Origin: Anabaenopsis elenkinii CCIBt3563
GTDB taxonomy: Bacteria > Cyanobacteriota > Cyanobacteriia > Cyanobacteriales > Nostocaceae
DNA length: 64,000 nt
NCBI RefSeq assembly: GCF_015245355.1
Contig: NZ_CP063311.1
Span: 3,286,942-3,350,941, forward strand
Direction of reading: 5' to 3'
Positions 27,620 through 35,066 of this stretch are shown piece by piece. How positions within the stretch are numbered: the first letter of the stretch is position 1; every line of letters starts with the position of its first letter. The position numbers and the translations under genes are program-made. Below the pieces are notes generated by a model, which saw only the letters and a program-made list of their open reading frames with translations, was not told the DNA's origin and searched no databases.

Positions 27620-28141
27620 TTATTCTGCGAAGGGATCAACGCCCATATCAGCTACTACCTTGCGCAGAACAGATATTTGCTGACCAAAATCTAATACCTT
27701 GATAGCTTCAAGTACCTGTACACCATCACGAGAGAATTGATAACCAACTGGCATGGGTATAACCAAGTGTTTTACCATTAATTCTGATAATTCATACCAG
27801 AAAGCCAACTTTGTATTATTGCTGAGGATACCGTAGGCACGGCAAATTGGAGTATTTTTATGAGCAACTAAGTCACGCATGACATCTAACTGCTCTGCAT
27901 AAGACATCTGCTTGATTTGACTTAGCAGACCCTCAGCTAACTGTAAACGAGCCACACCTGTAGCTGCTGGTGTAATAGAACGTCCCATTTCTGTATAGGC
28001 ATACCATAGCACTGCTAGCTGGTCATCTGCGCTCAGACTTTGGAACACAGCAGTTGTGGAGTTAACAGCATCAGCGGACTGATTACTCTGATTTAAAGCG
28101 TTAGATAAGCTGGTTGAAGCTGAATCAGAAGTGAATGTCAT
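27620..28141 (-). CDS. Helical carotenoid protein (OCP N-terminal domain homolog)
   Basis: The protein has 173 residues from the ATG at 28141 (MTFTSDSAS); the longer open frame to 28234 is not protein-like. The all-helical OCP N-terminal fold is recognisable: SADDQLAVLWYAYTEMGRSI, TPICRAYGILS, LAFWYELSELM and GQQISVLRKVV. Trp and Tyr equivalents of the OCP carotenoid tunnel residues are kept in LWYAY. HCPs quench singlet oxygen or, in one clade, phycobilisome energy. Pairing with a CTDH gene is typical of the HCP clade found in Nostocales. The two proteins together reproduce a split OCP. Confidence 0.92.
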   Translation of the reverse strand: MTFTSDSASTSLSNALNQSNQSADAVNSTTAVFQSLSADDQLAVLWYAYTEMGRSITPAATGVARLQLAEGLLSQIKQMSYAEQLDVMRDLVAHKNTPICRAYGILSNNTKLAFWYELSELMVKHLVIPMPVGYQFSRDGVQVLEAIKVLDFGQQISVLRKVVADMGVDPFAE

Positions 28142-28342
28142 GATATTACCACAGTTGGTTAATGGAAGTACGCAGGTAGGAAGCTGGAGGCTCACTTTAC
28201 CGCTTAATTTACATAATGCATGATTTCTTAACAAAAATCAAATAATTTTTACATATAGGTATATTAAGAAATGTTTAACAAAGGTTTTTAACAGATAATG
28301 TATAAATAACTTGCCCATAATAGCGGAGCCGATTCACCAAAC

Positions 28343-29296
28343 ATGGATCAATATTCCCTACCTAGCAGCAGTACAGTTAAAGCTAAAGCCAGAGAGTTGG
28401 GATTTCACAAAGTAGGGATCACTGCTGTCAAGGAGGTAGATGATACAAACGCCCAGAGGTTACAAACATGGGTAAATCTGGGTTATCACGCCGATATGGA
28501 ATGGATGAATAACCCCAAGCGTCAAGATATTACCTTAGTTATGCCAGAAGTGCGATCGCTTGTATGTGTCGCCCTCAACTACTACACACCAGATCAACGT
28601 CCTGAAGGTGAAGAATATGCTAAAATATCTCGTTATGGCTGGGGTAGAGACTATCATCGGGTCATGCACAAAAAGCTCAAAGCTTTGACTACTTGGTTAC
28701 AATCACTAGATACAACTATTCAAGCCAGATATTATGCAGACACAGGCCCAGTACAAGATAAACTCTGGGCGCAACGAGCGGGGATCGGTTGGATTGGTAA
28801 AAATGGTAATGTCATCACTAGGGAATATGGCTCCTGGGTGTTTTTAGGGGAGATATTGACTAATCTAGAACTAGAGAGCGATCGCCCACACACAGAACAC
28901 TGTGGTACCTGTACTCGTTGCTTAGAAGCCTGTCCCACAGGTGCAATTACCCAACCCTTTGTAGTGGATGCCAATCGGTGCATAGCCTATCATACCATTG
29001 AAAATCGTTCCCAAACATTACCAGAGACCATATCAGCCAATTTACAAGGCTGGGTAGCAGGTTGCGATATTTGTCAAGATGTTTGTCCGTGGAATCAGCG
29101 TTTTGCTCAAATAACAGATGTAGCTGATTTTCGGCCTTATCCTGGTAATATTGCCCCCCATCTGCTAGAATTAGCCAATATATCCCACCAAGAGTGGGAA
29201 AAACGATTTCCTGCTTCAGCCTTGCGGCGGATTAAGCCAGAAATGTTCAGAAGAAATGCTCGTGCTAATCTTGACGTATCCCCACCTAAAGAATGA
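28343..29296 (+). CDS. queG: Epoxyqueuosine reductase
   Basis: A 317-residue cobalamin-dependent iron-sulfur enzyme for the last step of queuosine synthesis on tRNA. The catalytic region reads DTGPVQDKLWAQRAGIGWIGKNG. Two [4Fe-4S] cluster motifs follow: CGTCTRCLEACPTGAI and CDICQDVCPWNQ. Length and order match the family. The last four bases overlap the following HAD phosphatase gene, so the two are translationally coupled. Confidence 0.95.
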   Translation: MDQYSLPSSSTVKAKARELGFHKVGITAVKEVDDTNAQRLQTWVNLGYHADMEWMNNPKRQDITLVMPEVRSLVCVALNYYTPDQRPEGEEYAKISRYGWGRDYHRVMHKKLKALTTWLQSLDTTIQARYYADTGPVQDKLWAQRAGIGWIGKNGNVITREYGSWVFLGEILTNLELESDRPHTEHCGTCTRCLEACPTGAITQPFVVDANRCIAYHTIENRSQTLPETISANLQGWVAGCDICQDVCPWNQRFAQITDVADFRPYPGNIAPHLLELANISHQEWEKRFPASALRRIKPEMFRRNARANLDVSPPKE

Positions 29297-29937
29297 CCCA
29301 CAAAGTAATTATTTTTGATTTTGATGGCACAATTGCGGATACAGTAGATGCTCTGGTGACTATCGCCAATCGTTTAGCTGGAGAGTTTGGTTATATCCAA
29401 ATTACTCCAGAGGATTTAGCCCTGCTGAGAAATTTTACCTCTAGGGAAATTATTAAATACTCTGGTGTCTCTATGTTGAAAATTCCCTTCCTCCTCAAAA
29501 AAGTTAAGGGAGAATTAAAAGCCAAAATCTCGGAATTAAAACCTATACCGGGTATTTCTGAAGTTTTAGCAACACTCCATAGTCAAGGTTATAGACTAGG
29601 AATCATTACATCTAATTCTCCAGAAAACGTCACAGCATTTTTGAGCAACAACCAATTAAATCACTTGTTTGAATTTATTCATTCAGGGGTGACAATCTTT
29701 GGTAAGACAACTATAATTAATAATGTATTAAAACAGAAACAACTCGACCCTACAGCAGTAATTTATGTGGGGGACGAAACCAGGGATATAGAAGCCTCGA
29801 AAAAAGCCAATATTAAAGTTATCGCTGTCACTTGGGGTTTTAATTCTCCAGAAGCTTTAGCTAAACAAGAACCATATATTTTAATTAACCATCCCCAGGA
29901 ACTACCAGAAGTTATCCGAGTTCTAGACTGTTGTTAG
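29293..29937 (+). CDS. HAD-superfamily phosphatase (phosphoglycolate phosphatase-like)
   Basis: A 214-residue haloacid-dehalogenase hydrolase. Motif I is IIFDFDGTIADT, motif II ITSNSPENV, motif III a lysine in FGKTTII, and motif IV YVGDETRDIEAS. The helical cap between motifs I and II makes it a C1-type enzyme like Gph or PgmB. The substrate could be 2-phosphoglycolate or another sugar phosphate. It overlaps queG by four bases. Confidence 0.88.
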   Translation: MTHKVIIFDFDGTIADTVDALVTIANRLAGEFGYIQITPEDLALLRNFTSREIIKYSGVSMLKIPFLLKKVKGELKAKISELKPIPGISEVLATLHSQGYRLGIITSNSPENVTAFLSNNQLNHLFEFIHSGVTIFGKTTIINNVLKQKQLDPTAVIYVGDETRDIEASKKANIKVIAVTWGFNSPEALAKQEPYILINHPQELPEVIRVLDCC

Positions 29938-29990
29938 GTAACTATTGCGATCGCTATCGGGTATCTACAGCGCATTTTATCTGAGTAGGT

Positions 29991-30070
29991 ACAAGGGCGG
30001 GCACCGATGCCCACCCCACAGGATTTATGATATTAAGGTGTGTACTTTATTTACTTGAAAAGTGCTGTAT
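29991..30070 (+). repeat. Repeat family B, copy 1
   Basis: The sequence acaagggcgggca(ccg)atgcccaccccaca, followed by gatttatgatattaag, recurs at 36051-36128 in the same orientation with small differences. The cgggca/tgccc arms form a short stem. Copies mark both sides of the accessory island. Confidence 0.75.
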
Positions 30071-30138
30071 AAAGAGTAATTCTTGGGTGGGTATATTTAT
30101 ACGCATTTTCACTTAGTAAACGCTTGGATAGATAAACT

Positions 30139-30570
30139 TTAAGCAGCATCTGATAAAATTTGCTGTAATGGATTTTCTGGGAAAAATACAGCAGGTGAAA
30201 CTTGGAAAAATTCGGCAAGTTTTTGGATATGTTCCACAGTTAATTTACGTTTACCATTGAGTACCTCAGAAACAATTGACTCAGTTTTAAAGATAGAAAC
30301 TAAATCTTTTTGCTTGAGGTTTAATTCTCCCATCAGAACTTGGATAAGCTCTACTCCATAAATATCAGAAACCAAATCTTTCTGTTGCTCATATTCATGG
30401 ATTAAAATTCCCAATAAATCTAAATAATCTTCTTCCGATTCGGTTAATCTTCCTTGATCCAGAAGTTGATCGACAACTGCTTGAGTTTTCTCCAAATCTT
30501 CTTCCGATTGTATGACCCGAGGAGGAAAAGACATAATTAATTGTCTGTAGATAGTGTTTTGATCTAACAT
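30139..30570 (-). CDS. higA: HigA-type antitoxin with XRE helix-turn-helix
   Basis: A 143-residue protein with a C-terminal Cro/C1-type helix-turn-helix: LNLKQKDLVSIF, then SIVSEVLNGKRKLTVEHIQK and LAEFFQVSPAVFF. The N-terminal ~70 residues would contact the toxin. Antitoxins of this type neutralise HigB by direct binding and repress their own operon. It is the second gene of a toxin-first pair, the higBA order, 87 bases behind the toxin gene. Confidence 0.88.
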   Translation of the reverse strand: MLDQNTIYRQLIMSFPPRVIQSEEDLEKTQAVVDQLLDQGRLTESEEDYLDLLGILIHEYEQQKDLVSDIYGVELIQVLMGELNLKQKDLVSIFKTESIVSEVLNGKRKLTVEHIQKLAEFFQVSPAVFFPENPLQQILSDAA

Positions 30571-30657
30571 TTTCCCTTCATGGTGTTGTTTGGTTGATCA
30601 ACTAGATATTTAGTAAGATTAAATATCTGTTTTTTAACAGAAGGATTTTATCCAAAG

Positions 30658-30966
30658 TTAGCTACGAAACCATTCATCATTCTTCCAGTTATTTTTACTA
30701 TACTCTGCATGAGTCAGAAAATCACGAATATATATAGTTTTTTTATTGTAATTAATACAGGTTATTAATCTATATTTATTACCTCCGATATCAAAAACTA
30801 CGAAGTTTCTAACTTGGTCAGTTGCAAAAGGTACAGTAGTTTTAATATCTGTAAAACTATTCCATCTTTGGAATTTTACAAGTTTTTTCCAAGCTTGTAT
30901 ACTGGCTTTCGCATCTGGGTGCTTTTCACAAGCTTGATTTAGCCGCGTTTCTGTAATAATTCGCAT
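30658..30966 (-). CDS. higB: HigB-type mRNA interferase toxin
   Basis: A 102-residue RelE-fold toxin of the HigB_toxin group. Family features: MRIITETRLNQACEKHPDA at the start, a WNSFTDIKTTVP segment, FVVFDIGGNKYRLITCINY in the core strands, and YIRDFLTHAEYSKN with the basic and aromatic residues near the active site. It would cleave ribosome-bound mRNA. The toxin is full length, so the locus looks functional. Confidence 0.9.
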   Translation of the reverse strand: MRIITETRLNQACEKHPDAKASIQAWKKLVKFQRWNSFTDIKTTVPFATDQVRNFVVFDIGGNKYRLITCINYNKKTIYIRDFLTHAEYSKNNWKNDEWFRS

Positions 30967-31267
30967 AATTTTTTGGGTTCAAAAAAGTACACATAATCAG
31001 GCTCCATCTGTATTGCTTTATTTCTTGCTCTGTTTGTTGCTACTCAAGAAAAGAAAAATCTTACTTAATTAATAAGAAGAAGTTAACCTTGAGATTTGGT
31101 ATAGAGCAATCTTAGCAAATTGCGAAGTTAATTGCCAGGGACTAATTTATAAGTATTGTTACTTACTGTACCCCTTAGTCACCAGTGCGATCGCACAAAT
31201 CATCGCGAAACAAGTGTAATGGTTATCTCGTTGTTGATTATCGTGATCCGCGAAAATAGTGTAAAAG
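30967..31267. other. Intergenic region upstream of the first solo CRISPR repeat
   Basis: About 300 AT-rich bases with the higB control region at the left. No coding sequence, hairpin or repeat was recognised other than one HIP1-like site near 31188. Confidence 0.4.
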
Positions 31268-31470
31268 GTTCCCACTCCCTGGGAACACTAATCAAATAAA
31301 AACGAACAGACTACGCCGACTGTGCATCCCCACCCGGAAATCAATTTCCGGGCTAATAGCGGAAATCGGTTGAAACCGATTAGAAATCCTCTGAATATTT
31401 TCATCAATCCTCTTGGGAGGATTTTTGCTTTCAGACGGGGAATTTATTCCCCGGACCGGTTGAAACGATA
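31268..31470 (+). repeat. Solo degenerate CRISPR repeat plus hairpin block, copy 1
   Basis: Positions 31268-31303 match the array repeat at 30 of 36 sites. The stem halves changed together: gttccc/gggaac here against gtcccc/ggggac in the array. After a ~30-base spacer-like stretch come four stem-loops: cccggaaat/atttccggg, aatcggtt/aaccgatt, aatcctc/gaggatt and cggggaat/attccccg. The last two also follow the real array at 34905-34971. No coding potential; the short ORFs across such blocks differ in frame content and lack support. Confidence 0.85.
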
Positions 31471-31537
31471 ATCAATTCATTGTATTGCTTCCAGCTACAA
31501 TACAATATAATAAGATAACACTCCTCACAAGCAAAAT

Positions 31538-31750
31538 ATGACACTAACCGAATTACTACCATCAATTCAACAACTTTCAGCATCCGAAAAACTCAAATTA
31601 ATTCGCATTCTTGCAGAAGAGTTAGACTCTACAGAAGATATTTCTCCCTTAGAACCATTCAAAACATATTACCTAGCAACTCCTGATAACAGCTTCGGTG
31701 CTGGAAAAATCCTCATGGAACAACTAAATCAGTCTATTGCTAATGATTAA
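31538..31750 (+). CDS. Small helical protein, partner of a retropepsin-like protease
   Basis: A 70-residue mostly helical protein (LPSIQQLSASEKLKLIRILAEEL) with an acidic centre and a tail NQSIAND. It ends five bases before the retropepsin-like gene, so the two are almost certainly co-translated. The two-gene layout looks like a toxin-antitoxin or enzyme-adaptor pair, which is inference. I recognise no DNA-binding motif. Confidence 0.7.
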   Translation: MTLTELLPSIQQLSASEKLKLIRILAEELDSTEDISPLEPFKTYYLATPDNSFGAGKILMEQLNQSIAND

Positions 31751-31755
31751 CGTTT

Positions 31756-32157
31756 ATGCGGTTGAAATATTCAACAACAGATCCCAGTCAAAATGAATTT
31801 GATAGCTTACCCAGACTTCCCTTAATTTTACGTAAAGGTGATCAAATAATAGAAGTGTTGGGTTTAGTAGATAGTGGTGCTACTATAAACGTTTTACCTT
31901 ATGAAATAGGGCTTGAGTTAGGTGGAATCTGGGATAGTAGAAAGGCAATTATCCAATTAGCAGGTAATCTCAGTCAAGCAGCTATGCCATTTTTTGCTAC
32001 TGCTGAAATAGGTGAATTTCCATCAGTTAATTTGGCCTTTGCATGGGTGAATAAACCAAATGCACCCTTAATTTTGGGACAAACTAATTTCTTTATGGAA
32101 TTTGATGTTTGTTTCTATCGTTCAAAACTTGAATTTGAGATCAAACCTAAATCGTAG
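31756..32157 (+). CDS. Retropepsin-like aspartic protease
   Basis: A 133-residue single-domain protein. The active-site motif is VDSGATINVLP near residues 37-47, preceded by VLGL, the pattern of retroviral-type aspartic proteases that act as homodimers. A downstream LILGQTNFF matches the second conserved hydrophobic-glycine element (ILG). Bacterial members have poorly known substrates. Linked to the upstream 70-residue gene by five bases. Confidence 0.82.
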   Translation: MRLKYSTTDPSQNEFDSLPRLPLILRKGDQIIEVLGLVDSGATINVLPYEIGLELGGIWDSRKAIIQLAGNLSQAAMPFFATAEIGEFPSVNLAFAWVNKPNAPLILGQTNFFMEFDVCFYRSKLEFEIKPKS

Positions 32158-32235
32158 TAAAATAACCTCTTATGTTCCTACAAGAACTGAAAGAAAAAGC
32201 TTGTAAATTATCGGAGTGCGATCGCTTACAGTGAG

Positions 32236-32490
32236 TTTCCCACTAGCTGGGGACACTATTTGAATGGAAACGGGTTAGAGGTAGAATTTGAGTTTGAGTT
32301 TGCGTTTCCGCCTGTACATCCCCACCCACCCGGAAATCAAATTCCGGGCTAATAGCGGAAATCGGTTGAAACCGATTAGAAATCACCTCAATATTTTCAT
32401 CAATCCTCTTGGGAGGATTTTTGCTTTCAGACGGGGAATTCATTCCCCGGACTGGTTGAACCGATTGTGGGTTCATTCCCCACGGACTTT
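32236..32490 (+). repeat. Solo degenerate CRISPR repeat plus hairpin block, copy 2
   Basis: Positions 32236-32271 match the array repeat at 31 of 36 sites, including the unchanged 3' end gaatggaaac. A longer stretch (about 55 bases) separates it from the same stem-loop series as copies 1 and 3. The third stem-loop and the cggggaat/attccccg stem are unchanged. Copy 2 runs on into an extra gtgggttcattccccac stem. The integrase fragment begins about 30 bases later. Confidence 0.85.
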
Positions 32491-32516
32491 TTACCTAATG
32501 CTTAATTATTCCCCCC

Positions 32517-32828
32517 ACCTTAGCTGATTTTCTAAAGGACTATGCTCCTAAGCCTGGTTTTCTGTTCCCTGGTAAGCGTGGGGTGACTGAAAGATTAACA
32601 AGGTACTCCGCTGATAAGATTCTCCGTGAAGCTAGTAAACGAGTGGGGTTAGAGGGGGTCAGTACTCACAGCTTCCGGAGAACCGCACTAAATCAAATGT
32701 CCAGCGCCGGGATACCCCTACGTCATATTCAAGAAATTAGTGGACACAATGACTTAGGGACTTTACAACGATATTTGGAGGTATCCCCTGAGCAGTGTTA
32801 CAAGGCAATTTGTGCGATCGGCTTTTAG
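32517..32828 (+). pseudogene. C-terminal fragment of a tyrosine recombinase (integrase)
   Basis: The open frame reads from about 32517 to the stop at 32828 and has no start codon in the right place; the GTG at 32583 would give 81 residues. It holds only the catalytic C-terminal portion: Arg/His box HSFRRT, SGHNDLGTLQRYL and the nucleophile region. The N-terminal core-binding domain and the first catalytic arginine are missing. The break lies next to hairpin block copy 2. Inactive remnant of an integrated element. Confidence 0.85.
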
Positions 32829-32918
32829 TTTTTTATCAGTTAGTTGTACCGGTGATTCATGAATTGCCCCTACTTTCATTCTATTTTGCGTAAGTCCTGA
32901 AATGTATAAATCTCTAAT

Positions 32919-33509
32919 TTACTCAAGTATTTCAGTGTTATCAGCTATTGCCAAAATATCTTGTAATGCTGCTTTAACATCATCGTTTGTCTGTGGGGTA
33001 TATTCCGAACCAGCATAAATTTCTACCAACCCCTTTTTAGTTTTTATCCTCAACTTTATGTAATGAAAACCAAATCCTTGATCTGCGAGAGTTTTTTCCC
33101 AAACAATATACATATTTTCTTTGCCTGGTACTTTATCCCAAACATTTTGATATAAATAAGATGCTTCCGATTTATAGACTGTTATTCCGTAGTATCCTCC
33201 CGCACCGTCGGCTCTTGGGTTTTGAGTAAGACATACCCACCTATCATAAGTTGCCCCATCAAGAATTTCTACCGTGCCATTATCTCTTGCCATAGCTCTA
33301 TGGTTAGCAGGTATTGTCATTGAAATACCAAATTTATCTAATATGATAGTTCTATGAAATTTGGATGGTTCTTGATCTGCTCTACTACAATCCACAAACT
33401 CTGCATTTACAGGCTGATGGATAAACAAATTTATTGCTGTCAAAAACAAGTACAGGAATATACGCCAATTATACGTTAGTCCTATTATTTGCATAATGCC
33501 TATAAACAC
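32919..33509 (-). CDS. Hypothetical secreted protein
   Basis: A 196-residue protein with a signal-peptide-like start (IFLYLFLTAINLFIHQPVNA, then AEF as a likely cleavage site). The mature part is beta-rich with two cysteines (VDCSRADQEPS and WVCLTQ) and ends in a helical tail. ATG choices are at 33509 or five codons later. Function unknown; it lies in the accessory island between the integrase remnant and the third solo repeat. Confidence 0.65.
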   Translation of the reverse strand: MFIGIMQIIGLTYNWRIFLYLFLTAINLFIHQPVNAEFVDCSRADQEPSKFHRTIILDKFGISMTIPANHRAMARDNGTVEILDGATYDRWVCLTQNPRADGAGGYYGITVYKSEASYLYQNVWDKVPGKENMYIVWEKTLADQGFGFHYIKLRIKTKKGLVEIYAGSEYTPQTNDDVKAALQDILAIADNTEILE

Positions 33510-33728
33510 AGAAAATTACTAATTACGTGTATTTTAGGTTATTTGTGGATCACAAAAATACTAAAAAATCTTGGATTAATTCAACTTTTTTGATCAATGT
33601 TTTCTATGTTGAAATTCCCATTACACTAGTTAGATAATCTTGTCATCTGTCTAAAGATAGATTGTTTAAAAAATAAATTTTTTACTACTGGAAACAGCAA
33701 ATAGGCATGAACTTGCTAGTTGAAATAC

Positions 33729-33925
33729 CTTTCCACTCCCTGGGGACACCAATCAAATAACAACAAACAGGCTACGCGCCTGTACATCCCCAACCGCCCG
33801 GAAATCAATTTCCGGGCTAATAGCGGAAATCGGTTGAAACCGATGAGAAATTGTCTGAATATTTTCATCAATCCTCTTGGGAGGATTTTCGCTTTCAGAC
33901 GGGGAATTCATTCCCCGGATTGCTA
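33729..33925 (+). repeat. Solo degenerate CRISPR repeat plus hairpin block, copy 3
   Basis: Positions 33729-33764 match the array repeat at 27 of 36 sites; the stem survives through G-U pairs. The stem-loop series follows in the same order as copies 1 and 2. The ~200 bases before it (33510-33728) are AT-rich and empty. The block ends where the presumed array leader begins. Confidence 0.8.
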
Positions 33926-33929
33926 GAAT

Positions 33930-34124
33930 GCACTAGCAACCCGCCACGGAGGTTCAATCAAAATCGCTGAAATGATTATTTTCCCGTTCCGAACCTCGGT
34001 CGCTTGCTATGTAAGAGTTTCAGCCGTTTAATTACTATGCTAAATCCCATTTCAGCCGTTAAGTTTCTTGAACCTCGGAAAGTGCCTCTAGACTTCTTAC
34101 TGGGACTGTGTTTAAAATGGAAGG
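33930..34124 (+). promoter_or_regulatory. Presumed CRISPR leader
   Basis: The ~195 bases before the first repeat are the expected leader, because the array degenerates at the other end. Two short sequences occur twice in mirror order: gaacctcgg at 33991-33999 and 34070-34078, and tttcagccgtt at 34018-34028 and 34050-34060. Such duplicated motifs could bind adaptation factors or control transcription. No clear promoter boxes were picked out. Confidence 0.55.
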
Positions 34125-34888
34125 GTCCCCACTCGCTGGGGACACTAATCGAATGGAAACGGTGTGAACGACTTGACCACAGAAGCTCCTGTAGAGTCCC
34201 CACTCGCTGGGGACACTAATCGAATGGAAACCTTGTTGTTGTGTTTGAGTTTTCATGCTATTTTCGTCCCCACTCGCTGGGGACACTAATCGAATGGAAA
34301 CTGACCTCTTGATGAGCTTTTGGGTATCTGCCCAAATAGTCCCCACTCGCTGGGGACACTAATCGAATGGAAACCTTTCACCTTCTACCATGGGGCAGAA
34401 CTGTAGTGCAGTCCCCACTCGCTGGGGACACTAATCGAATGGAAACATTCTCCAGTGATGGACGTAGTTCGCCCACTCCACTAGTCCCCACTCGCTGGGG
34501 ACACTAATCGAATGGAAACTTCTTGATGCTGTAGTGATCAGCGATATACGTACCTACCGTCCCCACTCGCTGGGGACACTAATCGAATGGAAACGTATGC
34601 CCGGACGAGATCACGAATATTCATGCTTAGTCCTCTAGTCCCCACTCGCTGGGGACACTAATCGAATGGAAACGAGCTTGTCAGCTTGTGGAATAACTTT
34701 GAAAGAATAGGTCCCCACTCGCTGGGGACACTAATCGAATGGAAACAAGGTCTTCTTGGCTGACCACGACACTTATCCTTGTCCCCACTCGCTGGGGAGA
34801 CTAATCGAATGGAAACGTCAAAAGTTAAGCTCATTTGCTTTTTTCCTCTGTTTTCCCCACTCGCTGGGGACATCAATCGAATAGAAAC
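34125..34888 (+). CRISPR. CRISPR array, 11 repeats and 10 spacers, no cas genes in view
   Basis: The 36-bp repeat starts gtccccactcgctggggac and ends taatcgaatggaaac; the 6-bp stem gtcccc/ggggac would form in RNA. Repeats start at 34125, 34196, 34266, 34339, 34411, 34484, 34559, 34638, 34711, 34781 and 34853. Spacers are 35, 34, 37, 36, 37, 39, 43, 37, 34 and 36 bp. The first nine repeats are identical, the tenth has one change and the eleventh four, so the leader is on the left and transcription is on the + strand. The 3' gaaac end fits repeats of type I-D or III systems in cyanobacteria. Any Cas proteins act from elsewhere. Confidence 0.97.
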
Positions 34889-34904
34889 TAAAGCCAAGCG
34901 TTTG

Positions 34905-34971
34905 AACATTTTCATCAATCCTCTTGGGAGGATTTTTGCTTTCAGACGGGGAATTTATTCCCCGGATTGCT
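34905..34971 (+). repeat. Array trailer: distal half of the hairpin block
   Basis: After the last CRISPR repeat and a short stretch (taaagccaagcgtttg), the sequence matches the second half of the blocks behind the three solo repeats: aatcctc/gaggatt and cggggaat/attccccg stems. This identifies the block as part of the array's downstream flank. Bases 34972-35066 after it carry a short tcgcgagaatttttctcgc hairpin followed by T-runs. Confidence 0.8.
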
Positions 34972-35066
34972 TACCAAAAGATGTATAATAATCTTCTGTT
35001 TATTATCGCGAGAATTTTTCTCGCTTTTTTTTTGTATAAACAGCACGTGGAGGTTACCAAAAGCCA

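Noticed and set aside
32288-32527. 79-codon frame sharing residues FINPLGRIFAFRRGI with frames at 33720 and 34779
   Set aside because: The shared residues are only the translation of the conserved hairpin block; frames differ at both ends, and the DNA is conserved as stems rather than as codons.
34004-34918. Short frames across the CRISPR array on both strands
   Set aside because: They are built from repeats and spacers; no start signal or protein-like sequence.
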